From Gordionus sp. m RMFG-2023 (taxonomy: Eukaryota > Nematomorpha > Gordioida > Chordodea > Parachordodidae), in the NCBI RefSeq assembly GCF_954871325.1, contig NC_088775.1, positions 15,725,561 through 15,789,560 on the forward strand: 64,000 nt of DNA, read 5' to 3'. This document shows, one piece after another, positions 47,111 through 59,470 of the stretch. Position 1 is the stretch's first letter; every line of letters begins with the position of its first letter. The position numbers were made by a program, and so were the translations under genes. Below the pieces are notes generated by a model. That model had not been told where the DNA came from. It did not search any database and saw only the letters and a list, made by a program, of their open reading frames with translations.

Positions 47111-48467
47111 TCGTTTTGTGATAATATTTTTTGCGACCTTTAAAAAAAGATATCGTATTTGTATATGTAAAACGTTAAAATAACTTTTCTTAAAGTAACC
47201 TTAAAACAAATTGTAAATTGTATATATGTAAATAGTATTAAAATAATAATGTATATAGTTGTAAAATTTTCAATATCTTCAGTAGTAATAGTAATAAAAA
47301 TAAAGATAAATTAAATAATTTTTTTTTACTTTTTCTTTACCTGCCTTTTATGAAAATAACACATTTTAGAACAACGGAAGGCTTAAAAAAAATAAAAAAT
47401 AATTAAATTTTTATTTTATTTTTTATTAATACTAATACTTAAAATTTTACAATTTAATATATATTCTAGCTAATAACCCGTCAAGAATGACGGGGTTGAG
47501 AGGTAATTAGTTAGTTTTTCTCCCTACTTTTATGATAGTTGTTACCTGTTATTTGAAAATAATATCTTTTTATTTTTTATAACCCCCTCCCCCGGCCAGG
47601 TCCCCAGGCCTGCAAAAAAATTTGTTTTAGGTCAATTGATCCATATTTGATAATAGAATTCCCAAGCGTCCAAGCTGATAATAATTTTAAAAAATTTTTC
47701 TCAAACCTGGCCAACGCCAACGCGTAATAATTTTGAATTTATTTTCTCAAGCCTGGAGATAGGTAAATCTTTAAAAACCATATTCATTTTTTATTCTTTT
47801 TAATCTCGCTTAATCCTAATTCAGATCAGACCAACTCATTAGGACTAATAGTGAATACTATTTTTTGAGTAAAAATATATTTAAATTAGCTTTTATCTGA
47901 GACCCATATAAATATTATAATTAATATCTAATATAAAAAAATTCCCAACAGATTCATGCTCATAATCATGTTGAAAAAATTTTCTCAAGACCGCCAAAGA
48001 CCATAAGAATTTTGGTAGTTAAGAAATGAAACAAAATATGTAAAAGTCATAATTCATTTAAAAATACAATCAGAATATGAAAGTTGCATGAGCCTTGGTT
48101 TTTTGATCAGGCCTAGCTATGTCTGCAAAAAAAAATTTCAGGCCAAATGTCTAACATTTAAAATTCAAAAATCTTCAAGCATCTCTATTTTAAATTTTAT
48201 CCAATATAATTTCCATCACAAATTTAAATATATTTAAAATACTCTTAATGCTCACTGTATTGCAACAATTTTACCTCTTTTTCTCCTAAATTTTAATATT
48301 TTTATAAAATTTATTAATAAAATATATTTAGTACCATACACACAAATTAAATAATTAACTTCAACACCGTCAGCTAGTTATGGTAATAAACAGCAAAATT
48401 TTAAAAATATCATCTATTAATTAATATATATAATTAATATTTTAAATTTAATTATATTCAAGTTGGT

Positions 48468-48610
48468 TCATGCCTAAAGCACAGACCTTTGAAACGGGAG
48501 GTTTGTGGTTCGACTCTCGTAGATAACAAAAAATTGAGATACGAAAACGATCGTGGTTTGAGATTATGGAGATTATATATATTAGATATATATATACAAT
48601 TTTAATTTAC
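48468..48610 (+). repeat. tRNA-like / SINE-like patch, probable copy 3
   Basis: Contains B-box-like TGGTTCGACTCTCG and an A-box-like TTGGTTCATGCC 34 bp before it, then GAAAAC...GTGG and ATATATATTAGATA resembling the SINE copies at 28067 and 36264. The anticodon arm does not fold, so it is not a working tRNA gene. Confidence 0.4.
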
Positions 48611-49399
48611 ACTTTTTACATAAGTTTTTTTAAAAGGTTAAATTTTAACAAATTCGTCCTTAAATTAAATTAACATTTACGAAAATTAGGAAAATATAAA
48701 AGGTCATTAAATAAATTTAAAAGAAAGAATTTTTACAAAAAGGTCATTAATTACAAAGTAAAAAATATATAGTTTATGCAAAATTTATATATTAACATTT
48801 CCCTCTTTTTTTTAATGTCTTCTTTCCTCAGTTTCTTATCTTCACTTCCAGTCATTCGTTTCTCAATTGCTCCATTAGTCATTTGTTCGTATCTTTAGAT
48901 TGTTTGTTTGACCATCTGATTATCGTTTGTTGAATCGATTATCGAACATCATGAAACATCGTTGTTTGCATGTCGTTGGTTGAACATTGCTTGTTGATAT
49001 GCTGTTTGTATTGATCATCCCATTTCTCTTTCAAAATTTTATATATATATTTTTTGCAAAATTTTTTATTTATTTATAACTATATTATAATTTATCATAT
49101 CAGAGAATTAAATACTTGTAATTTCAAATACAACTTTTTCAAGTAAAGAATTATAAAAGTGATAAAAAATATTAGTTTTTCCTTCATTATCCAATATACC
49201 TTTATATTTATACCTACAATCAGGCTATAGCATGCTCATTATGCTTATATTTAATTTTATCTTTAATTATAATAAAAAATTTAATACCATAAGAAATATA
49301 TTCAGATTGAGCCTCACATATAGCTTCTTTTGCTTTACAAATAAAAATCTTAGATAAAAATAAATTTACCTATTTTCTTTCACTTAATTTTTTTGCTTT

Positions 49400-49960
49400 T
49401 AATGTTTAAATCTCTCAGGAATACAATTCCTCTTTGAAATTTGAAAACTGCATTTTAAATGTACTTTGTTCAACTAACTCTTTCATATCTTCCCTTGTCT
49501 AAAATATTATCAACATCAATATTGCTTCTATTTCTATTATTTAAATCTTTCATCTCAAAATCAATAACTCTTCTTTTTTCATTATTTTATAAATATAAAA
49601 TATATGAGCTAAAATTTTTTAATTAAATATACTTTGTTCAACTTCAATTCTTTCATTTCTCCCTCTTCTTTTGTCTGAAATTAATCAACATCAATATTGT
49701 TTCGATTTCTATCATTTAAAATATTTACCCCAAAACCAATATCTTTGTTCTTCATTATCTAATAAAATAAAATAAATGACTAAAAGATGTTTTAATTAAA
49801 TATACCTCTAACACTTTCATTGGCTCCTCTTCTTTTGTCTAAAATATTATCAATATAGCTTCCATTTCCATTATTTAAAGCATTCATGTCAAAATCAATT
49901 TATTTTTTCTTCAATCTATTATAAAACAAATAAGTAAAGATGTTTTAATTAAATATACTT
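49400..49960. repeat. ~180-bp tandem repeat, three units, in Helitron H2
   Basis: Each unit contains CTCTTCTTTTGTCT-like, AATATTATCAACATCAATAT, CATTTAAA..TTCAT and AGATGTTTTAATTAAATATAC phrases in the same order, with moderate divergence. Confidence 0.75.
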
Positions 49961-50199
49961 AGAGTTTTAACAAAGTAGTTTCGGTCTAATTGACAGATGA
50001 CAGGATTTTAACTGGGTGCAAACCTACCTCAAAATCTATTCCTACCCTCCTTAAAAATTTTGAGGCGTTCGGCGGCAATGTTATTCCATTATTTATTTTA
50101 ATTATAATGGTACTCCTTTCATAATCTAAACAAAATAACTTCGATTATTTTAATTATTTTAGCTCTACTACCAACTATTAAAATATTATGAATACTAAG

Positions 50200-50870
50200 A
50201 AAGCCTGGATTAACCACTTATTAGAGAATCATGACAAAATCAGGTCTGCCTCAATATTATTATAAGAAATAACATATCTTACCTCATATTAGATAACTCC
50301 AAAAGTTATAAAGAAAAATATGGATTGAAATAGTGTTCGCTGCAACAATTCTAACAATTTATTTTTTATAATGCTCAATGATTAATGTTTGCATCATTAT
50401 TTGTTATCTATGAAATAAAAATAAATGATTCTTATACTTTTTTGTACTATGATCATATTTTTTTAAAGGTAGCTTTATAAAATATTAATGATAATAGTAA
50501 CAGATATAATGAAAATATTAGGTTTAACTCCTAGTATATATACAAAAAAACATGTGAATTCGTAATAAGGGAAACTGGGAAAACCTGGGTAAACCACTTA
50601 GAGAATCATAACAAAATCAGGTCTGCCCTAAAATTATTATAAGAAATAACAAATCTTACCTTGTATTATTGGAGATAACTCCAAAAATTAAGTTATGGAG
50701 AAAAATATGGATTGAAATTGTGTTTCTGCAACAATGCTAACAATATATATTTTAAAATGTTTAATGATTAATGTTTGCATCATTATTTGTTATCCATGAA
50801 ATAAAAATAAATGATTCTTATACATTTTTGTACTATGATCAAGGTTATAATACTTTGATTTTATAAATTT
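50200..50870. repeat. Direct repeat, two ~270-bp units, in Helitron H2
   Basis: 50205-50460 and 50578-50842 share long phrases in the same order: GAGAATCATRACAAAATCAG, TTATAAGAAATAACA, AAAAATATGGATTGAAAT, TGATTAATGTTTGCATCATT and TTGTACTATGATCA. Confidence 0.9.
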
Positions 50871-51439
50871 ATAAAATGCTTTTATAAAAAAAAAGAAATC
50901 TTAAAATTTAAATGACGATTGATCTATTTAATAATAAATTAAATAAGAAATTTAATTGAATATTGTAATATAATTGATTGAATGAAAATATTATGTATCA
51001 TATTGTTTACATTTATAATTATTTTCACTAATAGTAGCTTCTTGAGTAATAATTGTTTTGACTGTTGGTATTTTATTGAGTAAATGTAATTTTTTTAATG
51101 GTAGCTTTATAAAATATTATTGATAATTTAGGTATTTTAGCTTCCGACATTTTATTCCATTTTCACAATAGGAAATATATATATATGGATAAATGTATAC
51201 ATAAAATTTTAGGAAGTTAAGTTTATCTTACATAATTATTCTACTCATCATACATTATAAAACATATAATAAAATATCTATATATATAATCATTAGTAAC
51301 TGACAAATATAACACATAATATGTAAATATAATATTACAATAAATTACTACTTCATTTCCCCTTCATTAATTGAAAAGAAACAACTTAAAATTTCTCCTT
51401 AAACATCCTAGTCTTTGGCATCCCTATACCTCTACCTTG

Positions 51440-52065
51440 GTAAGATTGATCTCGCCTAGAGTATTAATATCGTTTTCCTTGTTGATTGATCTCACCTATC
51501 AATATCGTTTTCCTTGTTGATTGATCTCACCTAGAGTATCAATATCGTTTCCCTTGTAGATTGATCTCACCTAGAGTATCAATATCGTTTCCCTTGTTGA
51601 TTGATCTTCCATCGGAGAATCGTTCGAGGCATGCCATGATCTCCCATCGGAGAATCAATATCGATGGATCTTCCATCGGAGTATCACAATCGAGTTTATT
51701 GTGCCTTGATCTCCCACCGGTGAATCGTTATCGAGTCATTTTGCCTTGATCTCCCACCGGAGAATTAATATCGATGGATCTCCCACCGGAGTATCGCTAT
51801 CGAGTTTATTGTACATTGATCTCCACCGGATAATCAATGTAAATGGATTTCCCACTAAAGTATCATAATCGAGTTTATTGTGCCTTGATCTCCCACCGGA
51901 GAATCGTTATCGAGTCATTGTGCCTTGATCTCCCACTGGAGAATCAAAATCGATGGAACTCCCACCGGAGTATCGCTATCGAGTTAATTGTGCCTTGATC
52001 TCTCACCAGGGAATCAATAGCGATGGATCTCCCATCGGAGTATCGCTATGAGTTTATTGGTAGAC
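51440..52065. repeat. Satellite of ~45- and ~70-bp units in Helitron H2
   Basis: First come three to four units of TTGATTGATCTCACCTAGAG + TATCAATATCGTTTCCCTTG. From 51600 units built on GATCTCCCACCGGAGAATC alternate with TATCGAGTTTATTGTGCCTT or ATCGATGGATCTCCCACCGG, about nine in all. Each half-unit carries a GATC and a CCGG core, which makes the array far GC-richer than its surroundings. Confidence 0.92.
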
Positions 52066-52499
52066 ATCGTACTTGAAAGGTCCACGAGATCATCATTATC
52101 CTAGAGCTGGCCAAGAGATCACTGTCATCTTTGAATGGCCCGCGAGGTCACTATTATCTTATAGCTGGCCAAGTGATCGCTATCATCCTTGGATGGCCCA
52201 TGAGGTAATCCAAATCCCTACATGTATAAGAAGTAGTTCCTTAACTCAAATATGGCTACATCTGGCTCACGGAAGCCCCAATAGTTTTGCATAGGTCACG
52301 TGATTTGAGAGTTCAACATCCTTATATCTTATGGTCTTAATTAGTCAGGTATATTTATCAGTATCCTTTTTCACAATGTCAAAATAAGCCAGATTCTATC
52401 AGTAAACCTTTTCTCAATGTCCATAATCCATAAACCAATCTCCATGTTTTCCCATATAATTGTTCCAATAATGTCCATTTTATAAAGAGTAATCAATTT

Positions 52500-52770
52500 C
52501 CATAAATAAAAGATTGTACATCATATTTCCCTAAGTAATAGATTATACCATATTATCATATACATCCAATAAATTATTATCAACAGATTTCCACAAACCA
52601 TATTTCCATAAGTAATTAATAGATTATACCATATTATCATATACATCCAAATGATTGTTAAATTATTATCAACAGATTTCCACAAACCATATTTCCATAA
52701 GTAATAGATTATACCATATTATCATATACACCCAAATGATTGTTAAATTATTATCAACAGATTTCTACAT
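52500..52770. repeat. ~86-bp tandem repeat, about three units
   Basis: Units contain ATAGATTATACCATATTATC, ATACATCCAAATGATTG, TTAAATTATTATCAACAGAT and CCACAAACCATATTTCC; the first is shortened. Confidence 0.9.
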
Positions 52771-53229
52771 ATTTATTATTTTATCCTTTCATTTTTAATA
52801 ATTGAGTGCATTCATTCTTCTGGAACTTCATAGTATAATCAATTATTGTTATAATTCATATTTCAAGACAAGATTGCATAATAATAAATTCATATACCAT
52901 TAATGTATTTTCCAAATAATATTCCATAGTTAATTTGATAAAACCCATGGCTTCACATTATGTGTTCTTTTCTTTTCCTCCGTCACCAATTAGGCATTTT
53001 AGCTTCTGAAATTAACTGACAAATATTACAATAAATTACTCCTTTACTACAATAATATGAATAATTTGTAATATTTTGTAAATAAGATATATTTAATGTA
53101 TTACTTTGACATCCAATACTTGCATAGGTTGTAAAATTTTGTAAAGATAAATTAAAAGATATTTAAGGTTTTACATTGAAATTCTACAGTTGCAAGTGAA
53201 GTTATAGGCTCATCTTTTTGTATAGATAT

Positions 53230-53848
53230 CAGGGACCCGGAGTGAACCGTAACGAACCGTTAAACCATTATAAACCGTTTTAAATATTAGAACCGTAACC
53301 GAACCGATATAATTATTTTTTGAAGGAGTAAAAAGAACCTTTATAAAAAAAGGTTAAACCAGCTTAAACCAGTTCAAATCGGTTCAGTTTTTATATTTTA
53401 GGGATCAAAAAATTTTTAATATCCAGAATTTTATAAAGTTGCTCTTATATTACTGGCGGTTCCCGCAACACAAGTTTCTGTAGAAAGGGTTTTTCCAGGG
53501 CTAAAATTTGTGATATCGTCACAACAAACAAATATGAATCTATTTATATTAGAAAATATATTACTTATAATACATTTTAAAATGAGTTTTGAATCTTATA
53601 TATTTTTTTTATATATAATTCATAGATGCTTATAATAAAAATAAATTAGACGATGGTGTTGCTTCAATAAAAAATAAATTTCTAACCGTAATGAACCATT
53701 ATGAACCTTTATAATTAGCTGAACCGAACCGAACCAAATTTTTGTAAATTTTTTCTTAAGAACCGTAACCAAAACGTAACCATTATTATTTTTTTCATAC
53801 TGAACCGTAACCAAACTGAACCGTTATAAATAACGGTTCGGGTCCCTG
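53230..53848 (+). mobile_element. hAT element nested in Helitron H2
   Basis: Exact 8-bp duplication ATAGATAT at 53222-53229 and 53849-53856. Terminal repeats begin CAGGGACCCG on both sides, inverted. GAACCGTAACGAACC-type runs follow at both ends. About 53435-53570 encodes the hAT dimerisation region in one open frame (LAVPATQVSVERVF, then NLFILENILLI). The rest of the transposase is deleted, so it is non-autonomous. It is younger than H2. Confidence 0.92.
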
Positions 53849-54084
53849 ATAGATATTGGAAAAATAATAAATAAATAAATCAACAAATAAATAAAAAAAT
53901 ACGTACCGATGACATGACGTCACGATTACGTAGTGTGGACATTGTAAAATTATAATATAGATAAGAGTTATTTTTTTAGATCATGAATTCAATTAAAAAC
54001 ACCCTCATTTACAATTAATCTATTATAAGTAAGAAAGAAAGGTTCTGAGAATGTCTAAACCTTTAATCCTATTTCATCTAAAAA

Positions 54085-55929
54085 CAGTGGCGTCGCTAGG
54101 GGGCGCATGGGCTCTAGCCCCCTGAAGCAAAAAATATTTTTTTAAATGGAATCTTAACCCCTTCAGCTAAAAATATATTTTGTTGATTGCCCTCTGAAAG
54201 ATTTCTTTTATAATTCTATTAAGTAAAATATAGATTTAATTTTATTATTTAAAAATTAATAAGACTATCTAAATATTTATTAAATGTACACTATTTTAAA
54301 TACTAGATTAAATTAATACATGTAAATTATATTTTCACTATATCAGCTAGCAATCAAATTTTGTGTTAAAAATAGAATATCAGTATAACTCACTAAATAT
54401 TAATTTAGCATTAACAGTTGAAGCTTAATTGACTATTATTATTAATAATATTTTATAACTCTAATTAAATAAATATAATCATTTATTAAAAAATTTAATA
54501 TTGCAATTAGCAAAGTTCAAAATGACTAATCAACTGTATATTTATTTTTAAATTTTATTATCATACCTATTCCTAAAAATATTTTCAAGGTCCAAATAAG
54601 TATAATAAAAAGTAAGTAGACATATAGTTTATAATCCTCTCTTAAATACAGTTGTTTATAAAATATTAGGTAAAATGCCACTTTTATAGACGTATTTGAC
54701 AGTTATAATATATTACAGCTAATATTATAATGAAATTTACTAATAAATGCTTTTGATAATAAATATAGTAACATTGTGGTTTCCTGATTTAAGGCCATCT
54801 ATTTTATTATACATAATTTTAAAAATTAAACATATTATTATTCATCCAACAATAGATGTAATAAATTTGATTTCTTTTCTTTTTTACGTTAGGAAAGCTT
54901 TTTTCTTTTTCAAAAAACAGTTTTGAGTTAAATTTTTAATACAAGTATATTTTTGATATATTACTATTATTTTAAGATATAATATACCAACTAGTGCGAC
55001 AATATATAAAATCTTAATTGTTTCATCATATCATTCTGTTCATTATTTTATTGTTTCAAAATGTTTCATTTCTAATATGGCATCCTTGCCGTGTAAATAA
55101 CTTAAGGCTTCAATATATTTGCACAATTATTTCTTCCAAAAATTTTTAGTGTTTAAATTTTAACAATTTATCCAATATAATCAATTCTGATACTTGTTTA
55201 CATCGTTGAGTGTCATGGCTATTACTGCAAATTAACCAGCATCTATTATTTATTTTGCTATGTAATTTAAGATTATTACTACAACGGCTGAAAGCATATG
55301 ATTGCATATTTTAGATAAACAATAATGGTCAACTGTATAGTCGTTTATACATTATGATAATTTTTTAGAAATTTAATATCTCACAATAATTTTCTCGATT
55401 ACTTATCTAGCTACCATCATGTCATCTAAAGGAAGTTCTAACCACTTAATAGTTTTATGATTTGGATTGGTCGTTTATACTCTCTTCTTCAAGAATTGTT
55501 GATTTGGTTTAGGCATAGTGGTTTTTAAAAACTATTATAAATTGAGGCATATGTATGAATTATTTAACCTTTTTTATCACTTGTAATTCTTTAGACGCAA
55601 ATTTTTTTTATATCAGCAATCGAAAATATTTTATACTGTAATAAATAGATTTTGTATTAAAAAATTTTATTTTTAGAAATATCTTGTATTGTTTTAATTA
55701 GTAATATGCCAGTTTATTTTGTATGCATATTATAATAAATGAGAAAATTAAAATTCAGAATAATTGTTCAGAGTTAACAAATTTAAAAAAAGAATAATAT
55801 ATTAATATAAAACCAGGCCGAAGGCCGGGCAAAAGCGGAAAAATTGAAAGGCATGGGGGGGAGCGAAGGCCCCTATAATTTTTTTTTTAGTTGAGCCCCC
55901 TGAGATTGTAAAAGCTAGCGACGTCCCTG
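54085..55929 (+). mobile_element. hAT-like element (copy C), non-autonomous
   Basis: Perfect duplication TCTAAAAA at 54077-54084 and 55930-55937. Ends CAGTGGCGTCGCTAG and, inverted, CAGGGACGTCGCTAG. The stretch 54600-54700 (AGTAAGTAGACATATAGTT and following) matches copies A and B, while the last ~350 bp match copy D. No transposase coding remains. CAGTGGCG-type ends are widespread among animal hAT elements. Confidence 0.9.
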
Positions 55930-55937
55930 TCTAAAAA

Positions 55938-57040
55938 TATAGATAACCCCCCACCCAATAAAATTATCCTACCCCACCCCCTTAAGGCGTCTACTCCCAT
56001 CAAGGAAAATTGGATGCAAACTATTCCTATTCCCCCCCCCCTCCCATCTCCTGCTCATGTAAACGCTGGCTTTGTATACTGGTTTATATTAGAAATTTCC
56101 TTATAAAGAGGTATAATATATTATATTTATAAATGATAAATATGTTGATTAGTAATTTTGAAATCAGCTAACTTATTTCAAATTATAAATTGGATTTATT
56201 TGATTTTCAATTAATAAATGATCATATTTAGGGTTATAAAATAATTTAAATAATAAAAATTATTACGTATATAAATATTTTAATTTGTCATATAATATAT
56301 CACATTTAATATTCATTTAATATCGAATTTCAAAAACTTAATTCTATAATATAAAAATAATGTATAATTCTAAAATAATAAAATATATATATATATAATA
56401 TGAAATTATTATAACTATGAGTGATATTGATATTCAGTTTTTAATATAGAATTTAATTCTTTGTTAACATTGTGAAGATATAATTTATAATATTAATCTA
56501 AAAATTAAAATAGCACTCAATTGATAAAAATTTATATAATCTTATTAATTTGCATAAGTTTCTCAGCACAAATATCTTTATCTATTTATTAAAGCATATA
56601 AAATCCGTTTACAATTAATTTGAAGTCAAGTCAGTTTGGAAATTTATTGATTAAAATTATCTAAATTTAAATTACTATTTTAAGTTTTGTGATTTATTAA
56701 ATTTTGTTTTCTGGATTAATTTAATTCTATTTTAATATATAAAAAAAACATTTGAGACTTTCATGTCATTTTTATTACCATAAATATTGGCTTTTTGTTG
56801 ATACCATATAATTTAACCCTCTAAAGATTTATTGAATTATTTTCAGATCAGATTCAAATTTGCTTAAACAAAAGTTAAATTTTATTTACAGCATACTTAT
56901 AATTTATTTTTTATATTAATCGTGAAAATTGTTAATTTCTATTCATGTACATAAATAATATCACACATTCGGGTCACCTATGATTAAACCTATTTTCCCA
57001 TATTTTTTTGAATAATCACAGGGCCTGAGGCGAATAAACT
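55938..57040. other. Gene-free stretch
   Basis: C-rich patches at 55940-56045, then AT-rich sequence. No exon, RNA gene or closed transposon was recognised. Confidence 0.5.
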
Positions 57041-57770
57041 ACCGTGTAGTAGACTTCGCGGAAGAGAAATAGGCAGTTCAGGTTTCTGTATTTATTGTAA
57101 ATTTCCAGCCCTCAAGATGGAACTCGTAGTATAAGATCTGGCAAAATGATTCACTCATATTTATCCCAAGCAAAAAGTACACCTTGATTCCTATGGGCAG
57201 CGGATAAGAAACATTCAACATGGTCAAGGCTGTTTCTCAGTTTAAGGGCAGGAGGTTCGAGAAAATACAAGATATTTGTTTTCCTTAAGGTTCTAGACAT
57301 TTGTAGCATATAGTGTCTCACTAGACAGGCTGCTTCTTGTAAAGCGGTGAGGATGGGTGATTATTTAAGGGTGGCAAAATTTAAATATTTTTTGTAATCG
57401 CATTGTTTAACCACTTAATATATAGTATTTATTTTATATTTTACGAGATACATATATACGTGATACGTGATATATAGCGCACATATGCCCACTGACCTTG
57501 AATAAACAACAGAGCTACGCTAGGTTTTCCTCATTTCCAACTAATTGGAAAAAGTTAATTAGGGTGCAACCAGATGTTTGTAAGCGTGTCGACTGAAGAC
57601 TTCCAAGCATTTCGCTAGCCTTCTACTGGTGCCTGTGTCTGCGCGAAATAGTCTTATCGTTGAGGTTGATAGGGATCCCAAGGTAAGTAATTGTAGATGT
57701 AGGATCCAGAACCGAACTCCAATTTTATAAGGTATATCTTGAGCTACATTGTGGGCAAGCCACACGTACT
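57040..57770 (-). mobile_element. DIRS-like retroelement fossil
   Basis: The part near 57590-57740 has reverse-transcriptase similarity of the same family as the fossils at 14630-15900, again on the minus strand. The part nearer 57040-57350 may be from another coding region of the element. It is clearly broken, with several breaks, and looks old; no terminal repeats were found. Confidence 0.5.
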
Positions 57771-58199
57771 TGTACGCGCAAAATTCGAAAAATGTTACAG
57801 ACGTCCATAGGCTTTAAGAAAAAGAGCGGGACAGAAAAAGAGTCTATGCCCAAGAACTGCAATATAAGTTTATTAATTTGCGGGTGGGTTGTGGCTGATT
57901 TTAAATTTAAGTTTTTTAGTTAAAGCCATGAATCATTACTTAAAATTTAAAGTGCATACCAATTGGATTACGATTTGTCCTGATCTAATAGCGACACATA
58001 CTATAATTTAGAAAATATTAAGTAGAGATTAGCGATCTGAATTTTAATCAAGCTCAGAAATTTTTCATTTCAAATATCTATTCTTAATCCGATTGATGGA
58101 ATTTTTACAATTATTTAATTTGATAAATTGTTTCATATTTAAGTTTAGCTTCATCACATCTTTTATAGTTTTATAATACCATTAGATTTATATTTTGTG

Positions 58200-59470
58200 T
58201 ATTCTTTCTTATTATAAGTGTAGAGCCATGTAATGGCATTGTGATTCGTGAACTAGATTATGATCCGAGTTCCTTATGATGTTGGCTAGGAATTGGATAC
58301 GACGTTTCTTTAAGGTAATATGAATTGGGGTATGTTTTGATGTTCTCCATAGATTATTATTTGATATCACTTTTGGGTAAAAAATGCCATTTATAATTCG
58401 TAAGTAATTATTTATGAATGATTGCATTCTTATGTTTTATGTCTTATTGATTTCCCATAATCCTCACCAAATAAAAAATTATCATATATTTATAAAAAGA
58501 CCCTCTCGCCTTCTATATTCTTGTTTTCAACTCTTCCTTACAGCAACCCCTATTGTCCAGCATGACGCCCAAATATTTTATTTTGTCTACTATCTTAATC
58601 ACATTTCAACCAATTGTAAAATTTAGGTTTTGGGCTGTATTTGGGAAAGGGAGAATGTAAGTTTTATTAAAGTTAATTTTTAGCCCCATTCTTTGATTTA
58701 GGGTTATTAATAAGTATAGCTAATCTTTCGTTTCTTCGATACTTGTAGATACGACGACGATGTCATCGGCATATGATATCACCCGATTTTTCAAACGTAT
58801 CGCGACATTTGAACCCATATCAATTACTCGGCTCCTAGGGCTTCTTTTATGATTTTATAAATTATGATATTAAACAAGAGAGGTGAGAGTGTGCATCCTT
58901 GTTTCACACCCTTTTTTATTCTGAAAGTGGGGGGATACCTTATTGTTAATTTTAAAACAAGTGGATAAATTAGAATAGTGATTTATTAGGATATAGATAA
59001 CATTCGGTTCAATCCCACATTTCGAAAGTGTCCTCCATAGGGCCTCGTGGCTTACGTTATCGAATGCCCTACTGAAATCTACGAAAGTGAAGAAAGCAGG
59101 AATTTTATATTTCCAACATTTTTGTTTCATTATTTTTAATGTAAGAATTGTTCCAGAATATTTTTGTTGGGTCTGTAAGCACAAATATATTTTGGGAGTA
59201 AGTTTGATACGGATGACATAATCCTATTTTTAATAGGACCATGAAGATCTTAAATATGGTAGATGTAAGAGCTACATCACGATAGTCTTTAAATTCCTTT
59301 GGGTCATTTATCTTGGGAAAATTACATAAGAAAGAATTATTCCATTCTACAGGGGTTTTACCCTTTCCCAGTTTTTATTAAAAAGATATAATAGAAAGGA
59401 CGATAAAGTTCAAGGTGCGATTTTGAGATGTTCGGCCGTTATTTTATCGAGCCCAGGAGCTTTATTATTA
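58200..59470 (-). mobile_element. RTE-type LINE fragment
   Basis: Minus-strand reverse transcriptase in the expected order: APGLDKITAEHLK near 59460-59420, FVDFSRAFDNVSHEALW near 59090-59035, KKGVKQGCTLSPLLF near 58915-58870 and the intact catalytic YADD near 58770. A C-terminal segment (ISNNNLWRTS, then KKRRIQFLANIIRNS) is at about 58365-58260. Together these match the RTE group. The endonuclease half is missing (5' truncated), and several frameshifts and stops break the frame, so it is inactive. Confidence 0.82.

Larger units (their letters stand above)
47466..53961 (-). mobile_element. Helitron H2, large non-autonomous element
   Basis: On the minus strand it starts TCTATATTATAATTTTAC after an A. 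It ends with a CCGTCA/TGACGG hairpin, eight bases and CTAG, at the same spacing as H1. The following base is A rather than the usual T. The subterminal GACGTCATGTCATCGGTACG and the phrase around 47830-47900 match H1. The 6.5 kb interior is a patchwork of satellites, with a nested hAT element at 53230-53848 and a tRNA-like patch; no Rep/helicase is seen. Confidence 0.75.

Noticed and set aside
48468-48535. tRNA gene
   Set aside because: The B box is good but acceptor and anticodon stems do not pair, and the body resembles the SINE-like repeats.
51440-52065. Regularly spaced repeats resembling a CRISPR array
   Set aside because: The units are contiguous tandem repeats without unique spacers, in a eukaryotic Helitron; no cas genes exist nearby.
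51561-52294. Open frames over the GC-rich satellite
   Set aside because: They follow the repeat unit and have no independent coding signature.
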